From Pirellulaceae bacterium (GTDB lineage Bacteria > Planctomycetota > Planctomycetia > Pirellulales > Pirellulaceae), in assembly GCA_025459265.1 (NCBI GenBank), contig JALOQX010000110.1:1-34765 (forward strand): a DNA stretch of 34,765 nt. Reading direction: 5' to 3'. The notes beneath the pieces are model-generated. The model saw only the letters and a program-made list of their open reading frames with translations, searched no databases and was not told where the DNA came from. Every line of letters starts with the position of its first letter. Position 1 is the first letter of the stretch. Positions 18,349 to 27,164 of this stretch are shown piece after piece. The translations under genes and the position numbers were made by a program.

Positions 18349-19314
18349 TCAATCGGGTACCGGTGCTGTTTCCTCCTGCAGCAGCAGGCGGTCCAGCCAA
18401 ATCAGAAGTATGGTGAGCCAGGCGGCCACGACGAACGGAGCCGTCAACGCCGGGACGCCCAGCCGGGGAATCCACTCCGTCAGCGGGACGGTCAGGAAGA
18501 TTCCAAACAGGGTGGTCAGGATCGAGCGCCGCCAGAGCCACAGCGCAATCGCCACGACGGCGGCGTTGTAGCCGTACAGGCCCAACTGAATATTCTCGAA
18601 CTGGGTCCGCTCCACGAGCCGTTCCGGGTCGATCGCGCGCATCCCCGCGTCCACGTGATAGGCGGCGAAGATCATGCCCACCAGGGAGCCCACGACGAGC
18701 CACCCGGCGTGCCGGCGGTCGCCCACGGCCACGCCGACGACGAACAGCACCGCCGTCCAGATGCTGGCCTGGAACATGATCTGCGATACGCCATGGGCGG
18801 TGGCCTCCAGGAGGCTGCCGACGGGCGGTTCCGGGATCAGGACGAAATAACCCGGTCCGGCCGACACCGCTCCCCAGGCCTGTCCCACCGCGTGCACGAC
18901 CCATGTCGTCACGACGAACGGCGTCGTATACGTGGGGAACGGCACGTACCCGCGGAGGAACCGCGTCAGCGCCGTGGCCGCTATGCAGCCGACCACGAGC
19001 AGCACAATACTGAGCAGCCCCGGCTGGAAAAAGAACCACGTCGCAATGCCGACCAGTGCGGCGTTGAAGCCGTAAATCCCCGCCAGGACCTCCGTTCGGT
19101 CAAACTTCAAGAACCACCCCACGGCCGTGCCAATGGCCGCTCCGAGCACAATCCCCACGGCCATGACGGGCGAACTCAGCGCGATGCCCAGTACGAACAG
19201 CGCGCCGGTCAGTGCGTTTTCCTGGAAGAGGATCTGGCCGATGCCCCGCAGGACCACCAGGATCGGTTCCGGGATCTTCTCGGACCACTGTTGTGCGAGC
19301 TGGCTCGTACTCAT
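18349..19314 (-). CDS. Urea transporter (UT/SLC14 family)
   Basis: 321 residues with about ten hydrophobic segments in two internally similar halves. Each half contains the UT-type signature: ILVVLRGIGQILFQENALTG at the start, and QIMFQASIWTAVLFVVGVAV in the second half, both with the conserved Q(I)xFQ and Asn/Ala pore region. GIYGFNAALVG and GLYGYNAAVVA are the matching repeated motifs after each half's first helices. It should be a passive urea channel in the inner membrane. The start at 19314 follows AGGAG; an ATG at 19332 is a weaker option. Placed 58 bases before ureA and 47 bases after the carbonic anhydrase, in the same operon. Confidence 0.9.
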   Translation of the reverse strand: MSTSQLAQQWSEKIPEPILVVLRGIGQILFQENALTGALFVLGIALSSPVMAVGIVLGAAIGTAVGWFLKFDRTEVLAGIYGFNAALVGIATWFFFQPGLLSIVLLVVGCIAATALTRFLRGYVPFPTYTTPFVVTTWVVHAVGQAWGAVSAGPGYFVLIPEPPVGSLLEATAHGVSQIMFQASIWTAVLFVVGVAVGDRRHAGWLVVGSLVGMIFAAYHVDAGMRAIDPERLVERTQFENIQLGLYGYNAAVVAIALWLWRRSILTTLFGIFLTVPLTEWIPRLGVPALTAPFVVAAWLTILLIWLDRLLLQEETAPVPD

Positions 19315-19361
19315 GTAGGACTCCTGGCTCATAATCCACCCGGATCGCCACCACCACGTTT

Positions 19362-20090
19362 TCAGCCCAGTATTTCCACCGCGCCCGTCGACATTTCGTA
19401 GTAGGCGCCCACGACCTTCACCGCCCCGCGCTGGACGAAATCGGACACGATCGGGTCCAGCTTCGCGAGCATTTGGGCGTTGTGGAGGGCATTGGCCTTG
19501 GTCACCGCCACCAGTTTGTCCGCCGGTTTCTGCGGCTGGTCGGCTACCTTGCGCACCACGGGACGGATGTAGTCGACCATGTCGCCGATCGAGCCCGGGA
19601 GCTGGTCGTTCTTGTCGATATGCGTGATAGCCGCGTCGACCGCGCCGCAGAGGCTGTGCCCCATCACGATGATCAGTTTCGCCCCCAGTTCGGCCACGGC
19701 AAATTCGACGCTCCCTTTGAGGATCGGACCGGCACCCACGATGTTGCCGGCGACCCGCAGCACGAACAGTCCGCCAATCGGCTGGTCGAACACGAACTCG
19801 GGAGGCACCCGGGAATCGGCACAGCTGAGCACGATTGCTGGCGGGGCCTGGCCCTGGACATCGCGCGCGAAATCGGCCGGCGTCCGTGGCGACAACTTCG
19901 TGCGTCCGCTGGTGAACCGCTTGTTTCCTTCCATCAACCGCGCCAACACCGCGTCCGGCGTGGCATCCTCCTGATTGGGCTCCAGCGCAGCGAGTGATGA
20001 CGCTGACACGTGCGTCAGGCCCATGACTCCGGCTGCCAAGCCCAATCCCTGTACAAACTGTCGCCGCGAACAACCTGGACGATCTGGCAC
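19362..20090 (-). CDS. Beta-class carbonic anhydrase with twin-arginine signal
   Basis: 242 residues from a GTG at 20090, preceded by GGGAGG at 9 bases; a GTG at 20192 would add 34 unlikely residues. The N terminus reads SRRQFVQGLGLAAGVMGL, a Tat signal (R9-R10) with cleavage probably near residues 30-35. The enzyme body has C90-A-D92-S-R94 (zinc ligand and Asp-Arg dyad), H145 and C148 (GHSLCG), so it should be an active zinc enzyme interconverting CO2 and bicarbonate. It is therefore probably periplasmic, while its operon partner urease is cytoplasmic. As first gene of the operon it may handle the CO2 released by urea hydrolysis. Confidence 0.93.
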   Translation of the reverse strand: MPDRPGCSRRQFVQGLGLAAGVMGLTHVSASSLAALEPNQEDATPDAVLARLMEGNKRFTSGRTKLSPRTPADFARDVQGQAPPAIVLSCADSRVPPEFVFDQPIGGLFVLRVAGNIVGAGPILKGSVEFAVAELGAKLIIVMGHSLCGAVDAAITHIDKNDQLPGSIGDMVDYIRPVVRKVADQPQKPADKLVAVTKANALHNAQMLAKLDPIVSDFVQRGAVKVVGAYYEMSTGAVEILG

Positions 20091-20234
20091 TGCTGTGATC
20101 CTCCCGAACTTCGACCCGCCGCTATTCCGCTTGGAATTAAGACAGAGCACCCGGCCCCACGAAGACGTGACTCCGCCACGCACAACGTGCACGCCCGCGA
20201 ACGGCCTGCACCTGACCGCGACAATGTGCTCGTG

Positions 20235-20264
20235 AGTCTACAACTTGCACTTCGCCCAAGTCAA
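20235..20264 (-). promoter_or_regulatory. Candidate promoter of the carbonic anhydrase-urease operon
   Basis: On the minus strand TTGACT (complement of 20259-20264, 5 of 6) and TAGACT (complement of 20235-20240, 4 of 6) are 18 bases apart. Start would be near 20228, with a leader of about 138 bases to the GTG at 20090. No sigma-54 -24/-12 pair was found in this intergenic space, so nitrogen control of the operon, if any, is not through that sigma factor at this place. Confidence 0.45.
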
Positions 20265-20460
20265 CGACTTTTCCGGCTTTTGGCCGGGTGCGAATAGAGG
20301 GCGAGCGTCCAGGCCGCTCGCCTCCCGAAGGGGTAAGGGGAATTGAACCGGGCAATGTGGCGCCGCGCATCAAGAATTTCGGGGAATTCGCCACGACGCG
20401 CGGCGCGGCCCCGCTGCAGCGGTTGTGTACCATCTGCTAACCAAGCATTAACAATATTGT

Positions 20461-20584
20461 GACGGGTGGCTGGGGACGGACGGCCGACACGACGCTTCGC
20501 CATGTGAATGTAGTCAGAACGGCCGTCCGCCCCCAGCATTCGCGGCTGGGGGCTCACTTCGTTCCTCCCCGGCCACCCGCCGTC
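20461..20584. repeat. Nested inverted repeat downstream of the kinase gene
   Basis: GCTGGGGACGGACGGCC (20469-20485) pairs with 20521-20537 with one mismatch, and GACGGGTGGC (20461-20470) with 20571-20584 less well. Nested inside is a perfect 9-bp hairpin, GCCCCCAGC (20529-20537) and GCTGGGGGC (20545-20553), with a 7-base loop. It begins about 5 bases beyond the kinase stop and could end that transcript, although no T-run follows. The gap 20265-20460 holds nothing else I can name. Confidence 0.7.
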
Positions 20585-20588
20585 ATGG

Positions 20589-23500
20589 TCATTCCCTCGG
20601 GGGAGTGGATCGGCTGGCCAACCGATGCCATTGGTCCGCCGTCATGAACTGTGGCGGCATGCCCTCGGCCAGCGAAAACCCGGTGGCGCGCTGCGCGACG
20701 CGGACCAACTCGTCGGGCGAGTCGCTCGGGGCAGGGGGGACGGCGATCCACTCCAGGCCGCCCGGGCGGTGGGAGACGATCAGCGCCGTGTCGTCGGCCG
20801 CAAACGTCGCTTGAGTGAGCTGGGTGTCGCTCCGCAAAGGGGGACACAACGGCTGGCCGCGCCACCAGTCCCAGACGGTCACGCCCTGCGCATAAGTGAC
20901 CACGGCCAGCCGCTTGCCGTCGCGACTGAACGACAGTTGTCGCGGTCGGCTCGCGATGCAGAACTCCCGGCCGCGCTGTAACGGCGTCTCCACGGGAACG
21001 ACGCGACAGACGGCATTGTCGTCGACCAGTGCGACGCGTCTGCCTGCGGGGTCGAAAGCCAGCAGCTCAACGGTGGACTCCGCGACCTCTCCGCTCAGGG
21101 GTACTGGTTGCCAGTCTCGTGTCCGCCACATGAGCAGGCCGAATTCACCGTGCGCTGCCAGATGCGACCCATCGGGGCTCCAGGCTAGTCCCTTGACGCG
21201 CAGCCGGGCCGGCAGCACCGTCTCATAAGCCACGGCACCCGCGGGCGTCCACACGCGCAGGCAATTGACCTCGGTGGTGACGGTGAAGCGGCGGCAGGCG
21301 GCCACGAACCGGTCCGAGACCGCGCAGCAGTAGGGCACGAATGCGGGCGGCGTCCGCAGGGTGGCCTGCAGGATCTCGGCACCGCTGCCCACATCAACAA
21401 TCACCGGCCCGCACGTACCGCCGAAGACCAGCTGCTCACCCTGCCCGACGAATTCCAGACCGATGAACGACGGGCGCCAGTCGTGCGACTGCTGCAACGG
21501 GACACGCGTGATCTGGGCAGCCCTTACTTCCCACAGTCGGATGTCGACCGCCGCGCCGTCAGCCTGCTGCTTCGACACGATCGCCAGTCGGTCCCCGTCC
21601 GGATGCCACTGGGCCGTGGCCGCCCCGACGTCGCGCAGACGGGCGACGGGCGCCGTGGGCAACCGCGTCACATCCCAGACACGCGTCTCGAGCTCGGGGC
21701 CCCAGGACGCGAGCCGGCGTCGATCGGGTGATAGAGCGCAGCCGCGGCTCGTCGGGTCGAACATCCGTCGTGACGTCACCGCGGACACGTCCCATACGGT
21801 GCCGTCGCCCGTTTCTGTGGCGGCCGCCAGACGCTGGCCATCGCCGCGCCAAGCCAGCGAAACGACCGGTTCGGGCAACTCGAAGGGCGGGGTGAGCGGA
21901 GCGGTCGTCGGCACGTGATACACGCGCGTTCGCCCGGCCCAATCGCAGACAGCCACAGCCTCGCCCAGTGGGGAGACGACCAGCTCACGCACGGGCCGAT
22001 CGCTGTGCCGCGTTGGCCGCTGCGCGACGGTGCGTTGCGCGATATCGATGACATAAAGGTCGCCGGCGTCTGTGCCGAGCACCGCCCACCGGTCGCCAGG
22101 ATCGCTGGCGATGGCGGTGATCACGGTTCCTGGGGGGAGCGCGATGTCCGCAGTTGGTGTGGACGAGGCGGGCGTGGTGATCTCATGGACTCGGACCTGT
22201 GCCAGAGCGGGGGCGATCAGGTATTTCCCGCTGCGGCTGAGGACGGCCATGCCCGTGAGCGGATCGGCTCCGGTGGGGACGAGCGCTCCCGTGGCCGTGT
22301 CGCCGACGATCGCCTCGCGCCCGGCGACCAGCACGCGACGACTATCATCCGAGAACTGCACGCGCAGCCAGTACGGGGAGGGAGAACCGGTCACGCGCCA
22401 CGGTTCGGCCGACAACCGGCGTCCGGAGGGCACGTCCCACGCCAGGACAGCGCCCGTTTCCAGGCCTTCGGCCAAGCCGACGACGACACGCTGTTCATCT
22501 GGCGACAACCAGCAGCCCAGGATGGGGAGCTGACCTCGGGGCGCCTGTTCCAACCGAACCACCCAGCTGGCCGTGTCGCACCGCCGCAGTTCCAGTTGGC
22601 CGTCGCGGTCATAGGTCAGGCCATGACGGCCGTCGAGAGCGTAGCAGACCTGTGGGGGCGCGGTGGTCTGCCGTTCTGCGGGTGGGAGTTCCGCACTGCC
22701 AGCCGTGTCCCACGGCACGCGCTGGACCTGCGCGGCGTCGGGGTCCCAGCGGAACGCCACGTCGTGGCCTTTCGACACAACGCTCAGCGTCCCGTCGGGC
22801 AGGAAGCACAAGTTCGGCGCGTTGGTGTCGTGCGTTCCGGTGAAGGGATCGAAGACCATCTGCTTCCATTCGTACTGATCGAAGGTCTGGCGTGCGACAA
22901 CGGGGGGAAGCGACGCCAGGAGCCCCGCGATGCGATAGCGTAGCGACACCTCGAAGGACAGGGTGCCGGGCTCCGCGTCTGCCGGTGCCGGAGCAGCTGT
23001 CTGGGTCAGTGCCTGCACAGTGGAGAGCAGGGCCTGCAGCGAGTCGCCTTGTTCGAGGTGGGACAGTCCGGCGTCGCGGTGCAACTGGGCCAGCGTGTGC
23101 AGGACCTGGTGCTCGGCCGTCCGCGCCTGCGCGGCCGAGGTATCGGCGGCCCGCCGCTGCCACTCCCGCTCGTCCGCCAGCTGTTGCTGTTCCAGCTGCA
23201 TCCGCCGGAAATGGAATGCCGCCCGCAACGACCCGAGGGCGCCGACAAGCAGCAGCAGCACGACCGCGCCACTCAGGGCCGATAACAGGGGATTGCGACG
23301 CACGAGGCGTACGGCGAGTTCTGCGCGTGTGTGGCGCCGCGCGTGAATCGGCTCGTCACGCCGGAAACGCTCCAGATCGTCGGCCAGTTCCCCGGCGGTC
23401 TGGTATCGATCGCGCGGGTCGCGGTGGGTGGCCTTGGCGACGATCGTCGCCAGGTCGCGCGGCACGCGCGGGGCGATGTGGGAGAGCGGGGTGAGCCGGG

Positions 23501-24620
23501 CGGTGCGCAGTTGTTCGAGCAGCTGACCGCGCTCGGTGGCCGCAAAGGGACTCGCACCGGCCAAGAGTTCGTAGAGGGTCAGCCCCAACGCGTAGACGTC
23601 GCTCCGGGCATCAGGCTGTCCGTCGAGCGACTCGGGTGCGAGATACCGCAGCGTGCCGAGGATTTCGTCCCGGCGTGTCAGGTCGCTGTCATCGAGTTTA
23701 GCCACGCCGAAATCGGCCAGCCAGGCGTTTCCGGCCGGATCGACCAGTACGTTGGCGGGCTTGACATCGCGGTGCACGATGCCGCGCTCGTGGGCGTACT
23801 GCAGGGCCCGGGCCACCTGGCACCCGATGCGCGCAACATAGGTCCAGCCGGCGGCGCCCTGCGCGAGCGCGGGCCAGACCTCTGCGATTTCCGACAGCGG
23901 TGGATGCGCTGGCTGGCCAGGCCGCTGGTGCGCACACGCTTGGTCCGGATCGGCGGCGGTCGTGTCCGCACCCGGGGTCGGCGTCGCGCGCGACCGGCCG
24001 GCCGGCCGCGGGTCTCGAATCAGGCTCTGCAGGGTTTGGCCGCGGATGAGCTGCATGGCGTAATACAGAGACCCCGCGTGTTGGCCCACCGCCAGCACGG
24101 GCACAATGTGCGAGTGATGCAAGCCGGCGGCGGCCCGCGCCTCGCGGAGGAAACGGGCTCGCGCCAGCTGGTTGTCGCCGGGGATGAGCAGCACCTTGAG
24201 CGCCACGGCGCGGCCCAGCGCCAATTCCTCCGCTTCATACACCACCCCCATGCCGCCGCGTCCAATCTCACGAATCACCCGGAAGTCGCCCCAGACGACG
24301 CCGGGTCGCAGCGGAGTCCCCCCGGCCGTGGTTTCCAGGGGGAGTGCTTCCCGAAACACGCGCGCGACCTGTTCCGCGTACTGCGGAAATCGATCCCGAT
24401 AGTCGTCCACCTGCGGTTCATCGCGGCGGCTGTGGCGCAACTGCAGCTCGACGCCCAGCAGCTCCACAAACAGCAGTTCGCGGTCTGGGGGAGGGACCGC
24501 TTCGAGGTACTCCTCCACACATCGTGGTTGTCCGGCCCGCCACGCGAGCTCGAATTGATGACGCAGGTCCTCCAGGGTCAACCATCGCGCGATGCAGTCG
24601 GAGGAATCGGAGGAACTCAT
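20589..24620 (-). CDS. Membrane Ser/Thr protein kinase with C-terminal beta-propeller
   Basis: 1343 residues from the ATG at 24620; a GTG at 24635 adjoins the sigma-factor stop and is possible. A helical N-terminal region (1-105) precedes a Hanks-type kinase: GRGGMGVVYEA (glycine loop), K142 in VALKVLL, HRDVKPAN (D285), DFG (D303) and the APE segment LAPES. All catalytic residues are present. A Pro/Ala-rich insertion (about 203-250) lies before the catalytic loop. One membrane helix (445-467) and a coiled linker lead to about 750 residues of WD40-like propeller repeats (WSPDGSHLA, FSRDGKRLA, FDPAGRRVA), probably outside the membrane. Paired with the upstream ECF sigma factor, it suggests a signalling unit in which the kinase controls the sigma factor. 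Confidence 0.93.
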   Translation of the reverse strand: MSSSDSSDCIARWLTLEDLRHQFELAWRAGQPRCVEEYLEAVPPPDRELLFVELLGVELQLRHSRRDEPQVDDYRDRFPQYAEQVARVFREALPLETTAGGTPLRPGVVWGDFRVIREIGRGGMGVVYEAEELALGRAVALKVLLIPGDNQLARARFLREARAAAGLHHSHIVPVLAVGQHAGSLYYAMQLIRGQTLQSLIRDPRPAGRSRATPTPGADTTAADPDQACAHQRPGQPAHPPLSEIAEVWPALAQGAAGWTYVARIGCQVARALQYAHERGIVHRDVKPANVLVDPAGNAWLADFGVAKLDDSDLTRRDEILGTLRYLAPESLDGQPDARSDVYALGLTLYELLAGASPFAATERGQLLEQLRTARLTPLSHIAPRVPRDLATIVAKATHRDPRDRYQTAGELADDLERFRRDEPIHARRHTRAELAVRLVRRNPLLSALSGAVVLLLLVGALGSLRAAFHFRRMQLEQQQLADEREWQRRAADTSAAQARTAEHQVLHTLAQLHRDAGLSHLEQGDSLQALLSTVQALTQTAAPAPADAEPGTLSFEVSLRYRIAGLLASLPPVVARQTFDQYEWKQMVFDPFTGTHDTNAPNLCFLPDGTLSVVSKGHDVAFRWDPDAAQVQRVPWDTAGSAELPPAERQTTAPPQVCYALDGRHGLTYDRDGQLELRRCDTASWVVRLEQAPRGQLPILGCWLSPDEQRVVVGLAEGLETGAVLAWDVPSGRRLSAEPWRVTGSPSPYWLRVQFSDDSRRVLVAGREAIVGDTATGALVPTGADPLTGMAVLSRSGKYLIAPALAQVRVHEITTPASSTPTADIALPPGTVITAIASDPGDRWAVLGTDAGDLYVIDIAQRTVAQRPTRHSDRPVRELVVSPLGEAVAVCDWAGRTRVYHVPTTAPLTPPFELPEPVVSLAWRGDGQRLAAATETGDGTVWDVSAVTSRRMFDPTSRGCALSPDRRRLASWGPELETRVWDVTRLPTAPVARLRDVGAATAQWHPDGDRLAIVSKQQADGAAVDIRLWEVRAAQITRVPLQQSHDWRPSFIGLEFVGQGEQLVFGGTCGPVIVDVGSGAEILQATLRTPPAFVPYCCAVSDRFVAACRRFTVTTEVNCLRVWTPAGAVAYETVLPARLRVKGLAWSPDGSHLAAHGEFGLLMWRTRDWQPVPLSGEVAESTVELLAFDPAGRRVALVDDNAVCRVVPVETPLQRGREFCIASRPRQLSFSRDGKRLAVVTYAQGVTVWDWWRGQPLCPPLRSDTQLTQATFAADDTALIVSHRPGGLEWIAVPPAPSDSPDELVRVAQRATGFSLAEGMPPQFMTADQWHRLASRSTPPRE

Positions 24621-24635
24621 AGCGCCGGTCCGCAC

Positions 24636-25208
24636 CTATAACTGCGTTTCCCAGACTCGCCGCACGCACTGCAGCATGCGGCCGACCGACCAGCGCGTCA
24701 GGCCCAGTTTGTCCGCGATTTCGTCGTGTGTGTACCCGTCCAGCTTCCACAGCACGACCTGTTCCAGACGCGGATTCTGGAGCAGATCCAACAGCCGCCG
24801 ACACTCATCGGCCATCAACGCCTCGAACTCCGGATCCTCCAGCGTGCTGGCCAATTTGTCGAGCTGCGCGATGTCCGCGGAGAGCACATTGCCGCCGCTC
24901 CGCTTGGCGCACATCTCGGCTTCCCGGCGGTCCCGCGACTTGCGGACCGCAATCGTGGCCAGGAGTTGCCAGAGCTCGTCGCGATTGGAAAGCTGCGGGT
25001 AGCGTCCCTCCGCCATCCCGCGACACAGCACATGGAACGCACTCAACGCCACGTCCTGTTCGTCATAGGCGGCCCCGCAGATGCGCGTCCGCAGCAAGGC
25101 GTGCAGGCGGTGCACGTAGCGATCCCACAGCCGGGCGGCGGCCTCCTGGTCCCCGCCGCGCAGCAGCTGCAGCCAATGGGTGATCGACCCGTCCTCGTCT
25201 GTGGTCAT
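24636..25208 (-). CDS. ECF-type RNA polymerase sigma factor
   Basis: 190 residues. Region 2 is at about 20-90 (DQEAAARLWDRYVHRLHALLR, then DEQDVALSAFHVLCRGM), and region 4 at about 145-185 (LEQVVLWKLDGYTHDEIADKLGLTRWSVGRMLQCVRRVW) gives the -35 binding helix-turn-helix. It follows the ECF-kinase pairing known from planctomycetes, where no classical anti-sigma gene is present; none is seen here. The kinase begins 15 bases after its stop. No clear Shine-Dalgarno precedes the ATG at 25208. Confidence 0.92.
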   Translation of the reverse strand: MTTDEDGSITHWLQLLRGGDQEAAARLWDRYVHRLHALLRTRICGAAYDEQDVALSAFHVLCRGMAEGRYPQLSNRDELWQLLATIAVRKSRDRREAEMCAKRSGGNVLSADIAQLDKLASTLEDPEFEALMADECRRLLDLLQNPRLEQVVLWKLDGYTHDEIADKLGLTRWSVGRMLQCVRRVWETQL

Positions 25209-25701
25209 AGCCCGGTGTTCCGCGACGTGTCTGACTCCCCCCGCGACGCCGCACCATTTTCCCTGAGGTGCCTGAGGCCGTCAACGATGTGAGGAGATGG
25301 CAAGGTGAAAGCCTGGCAGGTCTGAACTGGTTGTCGTTGCGAAATCCGTTCCTTTCGGCCTGTTCTTCGTGCTCCCCGTGTCCTTCGTGGTCCACCTGCC
25401 CGGTCGCCCGCCGGGCGGCCCGTCGCGGGGGCGGCACCGGTCGCACATCTCCTGACCGGCAGGGTTTGCCGCGCGACAGGGATTCCGGAGCGGGATTTGC
25501 CGTGCGGCGCGAGGATTCCGCTAATTCCCGTGATCGGCCGGCGACGAATATTGTCACTGGCTATGGATTGTCGGTGAACTGACCGCCCGAAAAGGCGCGG
25601 GCGCGCGACACGCTGTAGACACCTACCGTGCGTTGCCTGTCCGGCAACGCCCACGCCATGCCACCTGGCACACACCTGCTTCCCCTGGCGGAGTCACACT
25701 C
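25209..25701. other. Divergent intergenic region between sigma factor and second porin
   Basis: 493 bases without a believable gene. At 25365-25391 three 9-base units (CTTCGTGCT, CCCCGTGTC, CTTCGTGGT) form a short repeat. A TGGCAC (25666-25671) resembles a sigma-54 -24 box, but its -12 partner is one base too close. Near the right end GGCGGAG (25687-25693) is the ribosome site for the porin. I found no clear promoter for either gene. Confidence 0.5.
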
Positions 25702-27069
25702 ATGAACATCACGTATCGTGCGCTGGCTGCAGTCTGCGGCTGTGCGCTGCTGGTCAGCCCCGTCGGTGCTCAGTCGCTCCGGCACCCGGCCTCCGTGCGT
25801 CCCGTGTCGGGCAACACGCTGGGCAACGATTTCGGCTACTATCGCTACTATGACGCCCAGGAAGAGGCCTCCCCCAGTGATGCGCCGCCGGCCGAACCGG
25901 TCCCGGAAGAACCGGCTGCCGCAGAACCGGCCGCGCCGGCCACTGACGCTTGCGAGGCCTGCGCCGCGCCGGTCTCCTGCTGCAGTTGCGACAGCTGCTT
26001 CCTGTTTGGCCCGGACGAGCCGTTCACGGTGTTCCCGGGCGACAACTGTTGGGGCATCACGGCCGGCTTCTGGAGCCAGATCGGGTACCACACGGAAGGC
26101 GTCAACGGCATCGGTGATGGGCTGACGAACGACTACCCGAACCGAGTCCAGCTTCATCAGCAGTGGTTCTACCTGGAGAAGAAAGTCGACACCGGCGGCT
26201 GTGGGTTCGACTGGGGTTTCCGTGGCGACTACGTCTACGGCACAGACGGCCCGGACACGCAGGCGTTCGGCAACCGGCCCGACACGTGGGACTTCGGCTG
26301 GAACAACGGCGGCGCGTACGGACACGCCATCCCGCAGTTGTATGCGGAACTGGGTTTCAACAACCTGACCGCGAAGATCGGCCACTTCAACAGGATTGTC
26401 GGCTACGAAGTGATGCCGGCCACGGGCAACTTCTTCTATTCGCACGCCTTCGCGTTCTACCTCGCGCAGCCGTTTACCCACACGGGCGTACTGCTGGAAC
26501 AGAAAGTCTCAGACGATTTCACGGTCGTGGGCGGCTGGACCGCAGGTTGGGATACCGGTTTTGACCGCAACGGAGGCAGCAACTTCCTGGGCGGCTTCCG
26601 CATGACGTTGACCGAAAAAATGGCCTTCTCGTACCTGTGCTCGCTCGGCAATGCCGGATTCGCGAACGCCGGCGTGCCCGGCAGTGACGACAACGGCAAC
26701 TATCACAACGTGCTCGTCACGTGGGATTTCCGTGACAATTGGCAGTATGTCGCCGAGTTCAACTACGGTGACAACGACCTGCTGGTCAACTCGACCGAGG
26801 ACGTGGTCGGATTCGGCAACTATCTGTTCTACACGTTCAACGACTGCTGGAAGGCCGGTGCGCGGCTGGAGTGGTTCCGCGACCCGCGGATCAACAGCGC
26901 GAACGTCCGCGGCGCCGAAAACGAGATCACCAACTTCACGGTGGGGTTGAACTATCGTCCAGCGGCCAACGTCGTGCTGCGGCCCGAACTGCGCTGGCTG
27001 GATTTCCACGATACCAACCCGCTGCGGGACACATTCCTCTTCGGGATCGACACGGTCATCACCTACTGA
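25702..27069 (+). CDS. Outer-membrane beta-barrel porin (BBP2/OmpL-like)
   Basis: 455 residues, with a signal peptide (about 1-24, ending VSPVGAQ). A Pro/Ala/Glu-rich linker (50-82) leads to a cysteine cluster with C84, C87, C93, C94, C96 and C99, then the barrel to the end. Alternating aromatic strands are visible, for example WQYVAEFNYGDNDLL and NYLFYTFNDCWKAGARLEWF, with a final Y as last residue. Shared with the third porin are KIGHF..I(V/L)GYEV, NFFYSHA, the LEWFRD motif and RPELRW. It should be a diffusion pore or specific channel of the outer membrane; the substrate is unknown. ATG at 25702 with GGAG at 8 bases. Confidence 0.9.
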   Translation: MNITYRALAAVCGCALLVSPVGAQSLRHPASVRPVSGNTLGNDFGYYRYYDAQEEASPSDAPPAEPVPEEPAAAEPAAPATDACEACAAPVSCCSCDSCFLFGPDEPFTVFPGDNCWGITAGFWSQIGYHTEGVNGIGDGLTNDYPNRVQLHQQWFYLEKKVDTGGCGFDWGFRGDYVYGTDGPDTQAFGNRPDTWDFGWNNGGAYGHAIPQLYAELGFNNLTAKIGHFNRIVGYEVMPATGNFFYSHAFAFYLAQPFTHTGVLLEQKVSDDFTVVGGWTAGWDTGFDRNGGSNFLGGFRMTLTEKMAFSYLCSLGNAGFANAGVPGSDDNGNYHNVLVTWDFRDNWQYVAEFNYGDNDLLVNSTEDVVGFGNYLFYTFNDCWKAGARLEWFRDPRINSANVRGAENEITNFTVGLNYRPAANVVLRPELRWLDFHDTNPLRDTFLFGIDTVITY

Positions 27070-27090
27070 CCGACGCCTCGATCAGACCAT

Positions 27091-27164
27091 CAGTCGCCCG
27101 CGGGCGACTGGACAATATTGTTCACACGACGCCGCTTTCCGCTGCTGCGGAAGGCGGCGTTGTG
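27091..27164 (+). terminator. Hairpins after the second porin
   Basis: Twenty-two bases past the stop is a perfect 20-bp palindrome CAGTCGCCCGCGGGCGACTG (27091-27110), then ACAATATTGT (27112-27121, also palindromic), then an 18-bp stem with two G-U pairs and loop TGCT (27125-27142 with 27147-27164). None has a following T-run, so termination may be Rho-dependent or the hairpins may protect the 3' end of the message. Confidence 0.65.

Noticed and set aside
17956..19401. 481-codon plus-strand frame over ureA and the urea transporter
   Set aside because: Antisense to two clearly homologous genes; low-complexity Arg/His/Asp composition.
25666..25681. Possible sigma-54 promoter just before the second porin
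   Set aside because: TGGCAC is followed by a TGC one base too close (GG-N9-GC), and the spacing of sigma-54 elements is strict.
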